Part shown: piece by piece, positions 47,095-55,447 of the stretch
How the letters are laid out: every line of letters begins with the position of its first letter
How positions within the stretch are numbered: the first letter of the stretch is position 1
Assembly (NCBI GenBank): GCA_004762125.1
Contig: SIHQ01000027.1
Coordinates: forward strand, 1 to 64,000
From: Oceanospirillales bacterium
GTDB lineage: Bacteria > Pseudomonadota > Gammaproteobacteria > Pseudomonadales > Endozoicomonadaceae
Reading direction: 5' to 3'
Length of the DNA stretch: 64,000 nucleotides
Program-made: the position numbers and the translations under genes
Notes under the pieces: model-generated
Databases searched by the model: none
What the model was told of the DNA's origin: nothing
Seen by the model: only the letters and a program-made list of their open reading frames with translations

Positions 47095-49608
47095 TCATTT
47101 TTTAATGCGTTTGTTAACCGTTTTTTTGGTTGCAGTAGGTTTTTTTGTTGAAAAAGTACGTTTGATTTTCGGAGTAGGTTTCCCGGGAAAAGCCAAAGCG
47201 AAAACATCATCGAAGGTATTGGCAAAGTTAATGTTTACTCCATCACGAATGTAGTCAGGCAGCTCTTCCCAGTCCCTGCGACAATCTTCCGGAATAATCA
47301 GGGCTTTAATGCCTTGTCGTCTTGCAGCAATGACCTTTTCTCTTATTCCGCCAACAGCCAGTACGCGGCCAGTAAGGGTCAGTTCACCGGTCATGGCGAG
47401 AGCAGCTGGTTTTTTGCCTGAAGCTAAAGATAGAATGGCTGTTGCCATGGTAACGCCAGCAGAAGGGCCGTCTTTTGGTGTAGCGCCTTCAGGGACGTGA
47501 AGGTGAATAAAGGCTTTTTCGAAGAGTTCCGGTTTAATGCCGTATTTTTCAGCATTACCGACAATAAAACTGTAGGAAATCTCGGCAGACTCTTTCATTA
47601 TGTCACCCAGTTTTCCGGTCAGCTTGAACCCCACTCTGTGCTGGTGCACCAGACTGGCTTCTACCGGTAGTGTTGCGCCCCCCATCGATGTCCAGGCTAA
47701 ACCTGTGACAACCCCGACACCCTGTATTAGAGGGTCTTTCCTGAAATAGGGGGAACCGAGAAAATCAGAGAGATTATTCGTAGTAATGCTGAGGCTTTTT
47801 CCACCCTCTTCGAGAAACCTGACTACCACTTTTCGAATGATTTTTTGCAGTAGTTTATCCAGATGTCTGACACCGGACTCACGGGCATAACCCTCAATAA
47901 TTGCCCGCATAGTAGCATCGGAGATTCGAATTTGGCTCTTCTTTAGACCTGCTTTGTTTAACTGTTTTGGCCAGAGATGATTTTTGGCAATAATCAGTTT
48001 TTCTTCCGTGATGTAACCTGAAAGCCGTATAACATCCATTCGGTCGAGCAGAGGCCCAGGGATAGTATCCATCTGGTTGGCCGTGCAGATAAACAGTGCC
48101 TTGGACAGATCAATTCTCATATCCAGATAGTGATCGAGGAACTCGCTGTTCTGTTCAGGATCAAGAACTTCCAATAAAGCTGAAGCAGGATCACCACGGA
48201 AAGAAGCACCAATTTTATCGATTTCGTCGAGCATGATCACTGGGTTGGAAACATCTACTTCTTTGAGAGCCTGAACAAATTTACCTGGCATGGCTCCTAC
48301 GTAAGTTCGGCGATGACCTTTGATTTCAGCTTCATCTCTCATACCTCCCAGACTGAGTCGGTAGAATTTCCTGCCTAGAGCTCTGGCAACCGATTTACCA
48401 ATGGATGTTTTACCAACACCTGGAGGGCCTGTCAGTAGCATGATTGAACCTGCCACTTCGTTTTTGTAGGCGCCTACAGCCAGAAATTCCAGAATTCGAT
48501 CTTTAACATCTTCGAGGCCGTCGTGATCATTATTAAGAACCTCTCTGGCATCTTTCAGATCAAGAAGATCATTAGAATATTTCCCCCAGGGAATAGACGT
48601 GGCCCAGTCCAGATAGTTTCTACAGATGCCGTATTCCGGTGAACCAATTTCAAGAATTGCAAGCTTTTTCAATTCACTATGAATTTTTCCTAAAGCAATC
48701 TCTGGAACATCAAGATCTTCCAGGCGTTTAGTAAACATCTCAAGTTCGGCGGTCTTGTCGTCTTTCGATAGTCCTAGCTCTTTCTGAATGACCTTAAGTT
48801 GTTCTTTCAGAAAAAATTCACGCTGGTGCTTACTGATCTTGCGATTAACTTCTTCGTTAATTTCGCTTTGCAGTCGAGCCACTTCTTGCTCTTTACGGAT
48901 AAGGGTTAGGACCTTTTCCATGCGGCGTTGGACAGGCAGTATTTCCAGTACTTCCTGAAGTTCAAGGCCTGGAGCCGTGGTAATGGCCGCTGCGAAATCA
49001 GACAGTGGAGATGGATCTTTTGGACTGAAACGATTCAGATAATTTTTCAGTTCTTCACTATATAACGGATTCAGTGGAATCAGTTCTTTGATCGCCTGAA
49101 TCAGGGCCAGCGCATAGGCTTTGATTTCGTCGGTATCATCTTGCTCAGTTTCCGGGTACTCGACCTGTACCAGATAAGGAGGGCGACGTCTTAACCACTG
49201 CTTGATACGAAATCGCTTCATACCCAGAGCAATGAACTGAATCTGGTCGCCTTCGTTGACAATGTTATGAATTTTGACGGTACAACCAATCTCAGGGAAA
49301 TCGTCAGGGTCAATGTCATCGCTGTTGCCTGGTAGGCCAGCGACATAACTGAGCCCTACAACCTTTTGAGGTGACTGGCTGACCCTTTGGAGCGTTTCTT
49401 CCCAGTCATTGCTGTTAAAAACCAGAGGTTGTACCTGGGCAGGGAAAAAAGGTCTGTTTGATACCGGAATCAAGTACAGTTTATCTGGCAAAGCCTGATC
49501 GGGTACAACCAGTTCAGTGCTGCTTTGCTCTTCGCTGTCGTCCATGGATTCATCAGCAGGAATGACTTCCGGCTCCTGATGATCCTGGTCAGTATTACGT
49601 TTTGCCAT
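47095..49608 (-). CDS. lon: ATP-dependent protease Lon
   Basis: An 837-residue AAA+ serine protease. The LON substrate-binding domain spans about 45-240, with KISKHQREFFLKEQLKVIQKEL as the start of the helical linker. Walker A is GPPGVGKTSIGKSVARALG. The proteolytic domain has the Ser-Lys dyad at Ser716 (DGPSAG) and Lys758 (IREK). It is longer than E. coli Lon (784), with an acidic N-terminal extension (about 40 residues) and a Lys/Thr-rich C-terminal tail of about 25. It degrades misfolded and regulatory proteins. It lies away from the usual clpX partner, so it may be a second Lon copy. Confidence 0.95.
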   Translation of the reverse strand: MAKRNTDQDHQEPEVIPADESMDDSEEQSSTELVVPDQALPDKLYLIPVSNRPFFPAQVQPLVFNSNDWEETLQRVSQSPQKVVGLSYVAGLPGNSDDIDPDDFPEIGCTVKIHNIVNEGDQIQFIALGMKRFRIKQWLRRRPPYLVQVEYPETEQDDTDEIKAYALALIQAIKELIPLNPLYSEELKNYLNRFSPKDPSPLSDFAAAITTAPGLELQEVLEILPVQRRMEKVLTLIRKEQEVARLQSEINEEVNRKISKHQREFFLKEQLKVIQKELGLSKDDKTAELEMFTKRLEDLDVPEIALGKIHSELKKLAILEIGSPEYGICRNYLDWATSIPWGKYSNDLLDLKDAREVLNNDHDGLEDVKDRILEFLAVGAYKNEVAGSIMLLTGPPGVGKTSIGKSVARALGRKFYRLSLGGMRDEAEIKGHRRTYVGAMPGKFVQALKEVDVSNPVIMLDEIDKIGASFRGDPASALLEVLDPEQNSEFLDHYLDMRIDLSKALFICTANQMDTIPGPLLDRMDVIRLSGYITEEKLIIAKNHLWPKQLNKAGLKKSQIRISDATMRAIIEGYARESGVRHLDKLLQKIIRKVVVRFLEEGGKSLSITTNNLSDFLGSPYFRKDPLIQGVGVVTGLAWTSMGGATLPVEASLVHQHRVGFKLTGKLGDIMKESAEISYSFIVGNAEKYGIKPELFEKAFIHLHVPEGATPKDGPSAGVTMATAILSLASGKKPAALAMTGELTLTGRVLAVGGIREKVIAARRQGIKALIIPEDCRRDWEELPDYIRDGVNINFANTFDDVFALAFPGKPTPKIKRTFSTKKPTATKKTVNKRIKK

Positions 49609-49748
49609 ATTAGCCCTGGAAAGAATCTTCAGTTATCAGTTTAAGAAAGGTGATACTTCCTATCTGGTGTCACAATGAGATTTTTCAATGGTTCGCCCTA
49701 ACAGTATGGTTGACCAGAAAATGCGTGCCATGTTTGAAACAGAGAGTG

Positions 49749-50351
49749 ATGGAGCTTATGGGACAGAATGATTATCAGGAAATACTGGACTTCTGGTTTG
49801 AAGGAAAGCCACTGGGCGAGCTGCAGATGAGCCGCTGGTGGAAGAAGAATTTGGAGCAAGATCAGTTAATTGCAGAGAAGTTCGGTCACCTGGTTGAATG
49901 TGTTTATTCCGGGCAGTGTGATGAGTGGTTGCATACGGCAGAAGGAAGGTTGGCCGCCATTATCTGTCTTGATCAGTTTCCTCGGAATATATTTCGAGGT
50001 TCAGGACAGAGCTTTGCCTATGATGACCGAGCTTTGTCTCTCAGCCTTGATGGTATTGCGGCAGGCCAGCTGGAACAGCTGGAAAATCTGAAGCAACCGT
50101 TTTTTGTTATGCCTTTGATGCACAGCGAAGATTTGGAGATTCAGGAGCAGTGTATTGATGTTTTTGAATATCTAGCTGGCAACGCTCAACCCGATTTTCG
50201 CGATAATTTGCGCGGTAGTCTTGATTTTTCTATACGACATCGGGATATTATCCTTCGTTACGGTCGGTTTCCACACCGTAATGAATTGTTACAACGTAAG
50301 AGTTCTCCCGAGGAACTGGAATTTCTTTCTCGTCCGGGCTCATCATTTTAA
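49749..50351 (+). CDS. DUF924-family protein
   Basis: A 200-residue DUF924 protein with TPR-like helices. The motifs LDFWFEGKPLGELQMSRWW, LDQFPRNIFRG and the terminal GRFPHRNELLQR are characteristic. Start codon choice is uncertain: ATG 49749 or ATG 49758 both fit, and a long open extension upstream to 49650 does not look conserved. Function of the family is unknown. It diverges from lon. Confidence 0.85.
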   Translation: MELMGQNDYQEILDFWFEGKPLGELQMSRWWKKNLEQDQLIAEKFGHLVECVYSGQCDEWLHTAEGRLAAIICLDQFPRNIFRGSGQSFAYDDRALSLSLDGIAAGQLEQLENLKQPFFVMPLMHSEDLEIQEQCIDVFEYLAGNAQPDFRDNLRGSLDFSIRHRDIILRYGRFPHRNELLQRKSSPEELEFLSRPGSSF

Positions 50352-50442
50352 GGATTTTTTGTCTGGGCAGAGAGGGAAACTGCTGACGTACTATCAGCTT
50401 GCGATCTAGTAACAATAACGACAAATAGCGCAAGGGATGTTT

Positions 50443-51018
50443 ATGAGAAAAATTATTTTGGCTGTATTGGGAATCGTTCTTTCCCAAACAGTACATGCCT
50501 TGCAACTTGAAGGAGTCGATGTTCCAGAAGCTGTTTCTGCAGGAGACGGAACAGAGCTGAGATTACAGGGGGCCGCTGTTCGCAGTTTTTACCATGTGAT
50601 AGACGGCTACATCGGTGCTCTTTATTTGGAAAACAGCACATCAGATGTAGCCAGTATCCTGGCGGATGACGGTTATAAACGAATGACGTTTACTGTGCTG
50701 TTATCAAAAATGAGTGCCAGAAAAATTGGTAATGCCTTTTATGAGGCAATACAGATCAATACATCACCGGAAGAACAGCAAGAACTTGAAAAAGAGATTA
50801 AGCAGTTCGTCACTATGATCGATGGCACGGTCAAAAGGGGTGAAGGAGGTTCTTTTGAATACATTCCTGGCCAGGGCGCGAGAGTAACGGTTGCAGGTGA
50901 AGTAAAAGGCGTGATTCCGGGAAAGAAAGTCTTTAATACCATTCTGAAAGTTTGGATAGGGGAGACGCCACCAACCCAAAGCTTCAAAAATGGTGTGCTT
51001 GGTCGTAAGACTACCTAA
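50443..51018 (+). CDS. Secreted chalcone-isomerase-like protein
   Basis: A 191-residue protein from ATG 50443 (AAGGG six bases upstream). Residues 1-20 are a signal peptide ending HA-LQ. The body matches the bacterial chalcone-isomerase-like family (LEGVDVPEAVSAGDGTELRLQGAAVR; late segment KKVFNTILKVWIGETPPTQSFKNGVLG). Bacterial members are not known to act in flavonoid metabolism; periplasmic lipid binding or envelope roles have been proposed. Its end overlaps the convergent small gene by four bases. Confidence 0.85.
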   Translation: MRKIILAVLGIVLSQTVHALQLEGVDVPEAVSAGDGTELRLQGAAVRSFYHVIDGYIGALYLENSTSDVASILADDGYKRMTFTVLLSKMSARKIGNAFYEAIQINTSPEEQQELEKEIKQFVTMIDGTVKRGEGGSFEYIPGQGARVTVAGEVKGVIPGKKVFNTILKVWIGETPPTQSFKNGVLGRKTT

Positions 51019-51380
51019 GCAGATTTAATGACAAAGAGGCGAGTCATTTTCGGGCTGATATCACTAATAAGTAGCGAGTCAGCCTGATGCTCTACAAAAT
51101 ATTTCAAATCCAGCCATTCTACAAATTCCCTGATTATGTATTTGCTAGCTCGATTACGGGCACGGTACTCGATGTATAAGAAGTGCCTTTCTTTCACTCT
51201 GTTTTTTTCTACTTTTACGTAACCCGTGGCTGACCAGAGGTAAAGAGGGCAGTCATAAGCTCTATGGAGGATGATCAGGCTAATGTGAGCATCATTAGAT
51301 GATTCTATGAACGTTTGAGCGTTTTTCTGGCAGTGGTCGCTGTCGGTATTCATCAGCCTGTCGGTTATCGTAAAAGTCAT
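51015..51380 (-). CDS. Small protein of unknown function
   Basis: A 121-residue protein I do not recognise. It has no signal peptide or membrane segment and an aromatic, basic middle (YLWSATGYVKVEKNRVKERH). An alternative ATG at 51353 with AGG just upstream may be the real start, giving 112 residues. It is convergent with the chalcone-isomerase-like gene, overlapping by four bases. Confidence 0.5.
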   Translation of the reverse strand: MTFTITDRLMNTDSDHCQKNAQTFIESSNDAHISLIILHRAYDCPLYLWSATGYVKVEKNRVKERHFLYIEYRARNRASKYIIREFVEWLDLKYFVEHQADSLLISDISPKMTRLFVIKSA

Positions 51381-51610
51381 CTGATTAAATTACTGCCAAG
51401 GTTGCTGCAATAGGGTGGTTTTTGTTTAAAAAATATTCTCTTCAGGAACAATAACTTGCCACGGAATCAGGGTTTATTTCAATGATTGAAAGCAAGGAAA
51501 AAACAGATTGCGCCGATAACTTCAAAATATGACAGTACCCACGTTGTCTTTCGACATTTATGCCTGTCGTAGCTCATATTTTACTCCCATCCAGCCCAGA
51601 GGATGCGCTT

Positions 51611-51889
51611 ATGTCCAAATCTATCGATAAAGCCGTGCTAACTATGACCGAGTCCAGCCAGGGAGAATATCTGATAAGAGTCACGCAGGGCGGAGCGATA
51701 CTGTTTGGTGATGTGACACTGAGATTTCCCGCTGGCCTGGGAGAATCACTGAAGAGTGAAATGGCTTCTGTGATGGCAAATGCAGTACTCAGGCATATTG
51801 GTCATGCCGATCAGGAGGCTATCAGGGAAGTAGAAAGTCTTTTTGCTCAGTGGGGTTGTATGGAAGTAGTGGATGACAGTTGTCTTTGA
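51611..51889 (+). CDS. Small protein of unknown function
   Basis: A 92-residue protein from ATG 51611, which has AGAGGA eight bases upstream; an ATG at 51560 has none. Features are LIRVTQGGAILFGDVTLRFP and a helical C terminus with one WGC motif. No membrane segment. I do not recognise it. It lies alone before the thiolase gene. Confidence 0.55.
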   Translation: MSKSIDKAVLTMTESSQGEYLIRVTQGGAILFGDVTLRFPAGLGESLKSEMASVMANAVLRHIGHADQEAIREVESLFAQWGCMEVVDDSCL

Positions 51890-52073
51890 TTTTTACTCGT
51901 AACTCTCTCTACGGCGGGTAGGGGATTGCCCACTCGCCTTATTTTAAAAAATAACCTTCCTCTAATACGTACGTATACTTACATCTCGTAATTTCTCAGG
52001 TAGAATTTTTCAGCAAGTAATAGCTGGCAGAGCGTTCTGTTCGTTCCTGCTGAAGAATAAGAAAGAGATGACC

Positions 52074-53249
52074 ATGTCCGATCAAAGCAATATCGTTATC
52101 GTATCTGCAGCAAGAACCCCAATGGGTGCTTTTCAGGGAAGCCTTGCCAGAGTTTCCGCACCAGAGCTGGGTGCTGTAGCCATTAAAGCCGCCGTGGAAA
52201 TAAGTGGTATTGAAAGCAGCTCTGTTTCAGAAGTTTATATGGGATGCGTGCTACCTGCCGGGTGCAAGCAGTCGCCAGCCAGACAGGCTGCAAGAGGTGC
52301 AGGTTTACCCGACTCAACGTGTACAACAACCGTTAATAAAGTTTGTGGCTCGGGTATGAAAACGGTCATGATGGCTGCTGACCAGCTTAAGTTGGGAGAA
52401 ACGGATGTTGCGGTTGCTGGTGGCATGGAAAGCATGTCCAATGTTCCTTACCTTTTAGACAAAGCCCGTTCCGGGATGCGTCTGGGCCACGGTGAAGTAA
52501 AGGATCATATGTTCACCGATGGTCTTGAAGATGCTTATGCCGGGCATGCTATGGGTGTCTTTGCTGAACAGACCGCCACACGCTTTGAAGCCAGCCGGGA
52601 GGCCATGGACGATTATGCTCTGGAATCTCTCGCTCGTGCGCAGAATGCTATTGCTGAAAACCTGTTTGCTGATGAAGTGGTGCCTGTTGAAGTACCAAGA
52701 GGCGAGCCTGTTACTGTGGATGAACAGCCAGGTAAAGCAAGACCGGAAAAAATCCGTCAGCTCAGACCTGCTTTCGATAAAAATGGATCGGTAACAGCGG
52801 CAAACTCAAGCTCTATTTCAGATGGTGCCGCTGCGTTGGTGTTGATGAGAGAAGAAGATGCTGCTGAGCAGGGCTTGAAACCTCTAGCACGCATCAAAGG
52901 CTATCAGAGTCATGCTCAGCTACCTGCAGAATTCACTATTGCCCCTATTGGTGCCGTAGAGAAACTGTTGGCCAAGGTAGGTTGGCAGGCTGATGATGTG
53001 GATCTCTATGAAATCAATGAAGCTTTCGCCGTGGTCAGTATGGTTTGCATGCAGCAGCTAGGCGTTGATCACTCAAAGGTTAACGTTAATGGTGGTGCCT
53101 GCGCACTAGGGCATCCGTTGGGAGCCAGTGGTGCCCGAATCATTGTGACGCTCCTTCATGCTCTTAAGAGAAGCGGCGGCAAAAAAGGCATTGCCTCCCT
53201 GTGTATTGGTGGTGGTGAAGCAACCGCTATCGCTGTAGAAATGGTTTAA
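52074..53249 (+). CDS. Acetyl-CoA acetyltransferase (thiolase)
   Basis: A 391-residue thiolase. Start ATG 52074 is placed six bases after AAAGAG; an ATG at 52068 is directly on that site. The acyl-accepting Cys is in VNKVCGSGMK, the active His in GGACALGHPLGASG, and the general-base Cys in CIGGGEATAIA. The NEAFAVV motif is present. Length and motifs fit a degradative or biosynthetic acetoacetyl-CoA thiolase; which one cannot be told. An enoyl-CoA hydratase follows 76 bases later, so a short beta-oxidation or polyhydroxyalkanoate branch is possible. Confidence 0.93.
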   Translation: MSDQSNIVIVSAARTPMGAFQGSLARVSAPELGAVAIKAAVEISGIESSSVSEVYMGCVLPAGCKQSPARQAARGAGLPDSTCTTTVNKVCGSGMKTVMMAADQLKLGETDVAVAGGMESMSNVPYLLDKARSGMRLGHGEVKDHMFTDGLEDAYAGHAMGVFAEQTATRFEASREAMDDYALESLARAQNAIAENLFADEVVPVEVPRGEPVTVDEQPGKARPEKIRQLRPAFDKNGSVTAANSSSISDGAAALVLMREEDAAEQGLKPLARIKGYQSHAQLPAEFTIAPIGAVEKLLAKVGWQADDVDLYEINEAFAVVSMVCMQQLGVDHSKVNVNGGACALGHPLGASGARIIVTLLHALKRSGGKKGIASLCIGGGEATAIAVEMV

Positions 53250-53325
53250 TAACCTTTGCTCTGATGGCTCCATGCTGGAGATAAAACTCTTGAATAAGGA
53301 GCCATCACATCAACAGAGAATAATA

Positions 53326-54099
53326 ATGAATACACCACTTCATCTGACTACAGACGGTCATATAGCAATGATCACTCTGAACAATCCTCCTGCAAATACC
53401 TGGACGCTGGAAAGTCTGAACCTGCTTCGGGATACAGTCAGGGCGCTGAATCATAATAAAACCATTACGGGACTGGTTATTCGTTCTGACAGTGAAAAGT
53501 TTTTCAGTGCTGGAGCTGATCTGAAATTGTTCCAGAGCGTTACCCCTGAGCAAGCACAACCACTCGCTGAAGCGTTCGGTGAGACATTCGAAACCTTGAC
53601 CGATTTTCGTGGTGTCAGCGTTGCTGCTGTGAACGGGTTTGCACTGGGGGGAGGGTTTGAAGTAGCACTTGCTTGTGATTTTCGCGTGGTTGAAAAAACA
53701 GCTCTACTGGGTTTGCCGGAAGCGGCCGTAGGCTTATTACCTTGTGCCGGAGGAACTCAAAACCTGATGTGGTTGGCTGGCGAGAGTTGGGCCAAGCGAA
53801 TGATCTTATGCGGTGAAAAAATCTCGGGAGAAAAAGCGTTTGAAATAGGATTGGCTGACAAGCTGGTGGAACAGGGAGAGGCCAGTGAGGCTGCTGTGAA
53901 ACTGTTAAATGCCACCGATGTTCAGAGTCCTGATGCCATTGTCGCCTGTAAAAAATTGATTCAAATGAATCGAGTTGGTGCTCGTGACAGCAATGCAATG
54001 GAAAGAGAGTTGTTTCTGGAGTTGTTCAAAGGCAGTAATCAGAATGAAGGAGTGTCGGCATTTCTGGAAAAACGGAAACCAGAGTGGGACTACTCATAA
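53326..54099 (+). CDS. Enoyl-CoA hydratase/isomerase family protein
   Basis: A 257-residue crotonase-fold protein starting at ATG 53326; the upstream in-frame ATG at 53272 adds a non-conserved leader. Oxyanion-hole motifs FFSAGADLKLF and AVNGFALGGGFEVALACDFRV are present. The second catalytic region reads LGLPEAAVGLLPCAGGTQNL, with Glu where crotonases have their base. It probably hydrates trans-2-enoyl-CoA or isomerises a related ester in fatty-acid metabolism. Its stop lies inside a three-copy 15-bp repeat. Confidence 0.9.
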   Translation: MNTPLHLTTDGHIAMITLNNPPANTWTLESLNLLRDTVRALNHNKTITGLVIRSDSEKFFSAGADLKLFQSVTPEQAQPLAEAFGETFETLTDFRGVSVAAVNGFALGGGFEVALACDFRVVEKTALLGLPEAAVGLLPCAGGTQNLMWLAGESWAKRMILCGEKISGEKAFEIGLADKLVEQGEASEAAVKLLNATDVQSPDAIVACKKLIQMNRVGARDSNAMERELFLELFKGSNQNEGVSAFLEKRKPEWDYS

Positions 54100-54140
54100 T
54101 TCAGGAACACATAATTCAGGAACACATAATTCAGGAACAC
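54096..54140 (+). repeat. Three perfect 15-bp tandem repeats at the end of the hydratase gene
   Basis: ATAATTCAGGAACAC occurs three times in a row (54096-54110, 54111-54125, 54126-54140). The first copy contains the TAA stop of the enoyl-CoA hydratase gene (54097-54099). It looks like slippage; a one-unit change would leave the protein unaltered. Confidence 0.95.
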
Positions 54141-54146
54141 AGTAAT

Positions 54147-54225
54147 AGCCGTTAACACCTCCCGCATATTTAAAGGCGATGGGTATATAGGTCGGACTCT
54201 GGTATTCACTCGAATCCGACCTATA
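54147..54225 (+). repeat. Dispersed repeat, copy D, with 3' palindrome
   Basis: AGCCGTTAACACCTCCCGCATATTT-type sequence, then AAAGGCGATGGGTATA, leads straight into an 11-bp perfect inverted repeat (54186-54196 with 54215-54225, 18-base loop). The palindrome sequence differs from that of copy B but keeps pairing and the TATA start. It lies between convergent genes and may act as a terminator. Confidence 0.65.
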
Positions 54226-54233
54226 GGCAGAAC

Positions 54234-54515
54234 TCAGTCGTTACGATAAAGAGTCTGGATCAGATGGAAACCAAATTGGGTTTTAACCGGACCATGGATA
54301 TCCATAACTGATTGTTTGAAGACGACATCGTCAAAGGCTTTAACCATCTGACCATTTCGAAACTCACCCAAATCCCCTCCTTTTTTACCGGACGGGCATT
54401 GAGAGTGTTTCTTTGCCAGCTTGGCAAAATCTTCTCCTTTATCGATACGTTTTTTCAGTTTCTCGGCTTCATCACGAGTGTTAACCAGAATGTGACGCGC
54501 AGATGCAGATGCCAT
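54234..54515 (-). CDS. ppiC: Parvulin-type peptidyl-prolyl isomerase PpiC
   Basis: A 93-residue cytoplasmic parvulin, the same length as E. coli PpiC. The rotamase core is recognisable: [40 protein letters not shown], and [15 protein letters not shown] at the end. It catalyses cis-trans isomerisation of prolyl bonds. It has no signal peptide. It lies 92 bases downstream of the proQ-family gene on the same strand. Confidence 0.94.
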   Translation of the reverse strand: MASASARHILVNTRDEAEKLKKRIDKGEDFAKLAKKHSQCPSGKKGGDLGEFRNGQMVKAFDDVVFKQSVMDIHGPVKTQFGFHLIQTLYRND

Positions 54516-54607
54516 GGTGAAAGTCTCAAAATAACAGAGGGAACGTTCTTAAGGCCGAGTATTTTAAAGAAAAATAACCGGCCTTTGAAGAGAAGAAAGT
54601 GCAGCAT

Positions 54608-55075
54608 TCACTCTTCAATGCTGGCAGCTTGTGCAGCTTTCTCTTCAGGGGAAGCCACTTTTAACTGTCCAACGAAGATACGTTGGTTTTTCAATTCTCT
54701 GGAAAGGTGGCGCTGATAGAGAAGTATTTCAGCATTCACCGCTTCCTGAAGCTTAACCTTACCCGATGGCTTGCCATTCAGATCAACACGAGAGCGACCT
54801 TCTTTGATAGAAAGCAGATAGCGCTCCTGACCAGTAAACAGCTTCAGTGCTTTTTTTACGGTGCTCAGCGGGAACTCTTCCGTTTGCTTGATCTCGTTGT
54901 GAATACCGATTTTCAAGGGTCGAGGCTTTGAAACACTGAAAGCTTCCGGCCAGCGTTCACGGATCAGACGGAGTGCTTCGGACTGGGAAATCTCTTCCGC
55001 GACAGCGACCTGCTGGTTTTCATTGCTTTGGTCTTTAGTTTCAGAGTGAACCTCTGATGTAAGCTCTTCTGGCAT
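54608..55075 (-). CDS. proQ: ProQ/FinO-family RNA chaperone
   Basis: A 155-residue protein. Residues 1-30 are acidic and disordered; a ProQ/FINO RNA-binding domain spans about 30-115 (ALRLIRERWPEAFSVSKPRPLKIG; then TVKKALKLFTGQERYL). The C-terminal tail is helical. The Tudor-like C domain of E. coli ProQ is lacking, making it a short-form member. Such proteins bind structured small RNAs and mRNA 3' ends. Symbol proQ is given by family; the exact orthologue is uncertain. Confidence 0.88.
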   Translation of the reverse strand: MPEELTSEVHSETKDQSNENQQVAVAEEISQSEALRLIRERWPEAFSVSKPRPLKIGIHNEIKQTEEFPLSTVKKALKLFTGQERYLLSIKEGRSRVDLNGKPSGKVKLQEAVNAEILLYQRHLSRELKNQRIFVGQLKVASPEEKAAQAASIEE

Positions 55076-55447
55076 GTTTGTGTTCTGACTGATTGATAGC
55101 AGAAGCCTGAATAGTAAGGCTACATGGACTTTAGCATGGATTGTGCATCTTTATTGATTGGAGTTGAAGAGAAAGAGAGGTTTTTTATTGAGTTTAATTT
55201 CTTTATTTAAAGTTTGAATGATATTTGAGAAGGTTTATTTTTAATATCCGAACTCATGTAGACAAATGATCTTCATCGTTAGAAGTCCATAAGCTTATTT
55301 TTGGAACTCATGAGCCAAACCTTTAGACTAGATTCTTTTTGATATTTGATGCCCATATTAAAATATATGGAGATGGATAGCTCTTGGTTCATGTTTAAGA
55401 GACCAAGAGCTAACCTTGGGTAGTGTCTACATGTTTCGATCAGAGAA
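55076..55447. other. AT-rich intergenic region with one long hairpin
   Basis: About 370 bases without a gene, between the end of the TonB2-type operon and proQ. The only clear structure is the hairpin at 55378-55412. It probably also contains the proQ promoter, but no -35/-10 pair is convincing. Confidence 0.5.
55378..55412 (-). terminator. Hairpin after the TonB2-type operon
   Basis: TAGCTCTTGGT (55378-55388) pairs perfectly with ACCAAGAGCTA (55402-55412) across a 13-base loop, 36 bases past the last gene of the operon. There is no T-run, so this is a possible terminator or RNA 3'-end structure. Confidence 0.5.

Noticed and set aside
54096-54140. Possible CRISPR array
   Set aside because: The units are directly adjacent without spacers and only 15 bp long.
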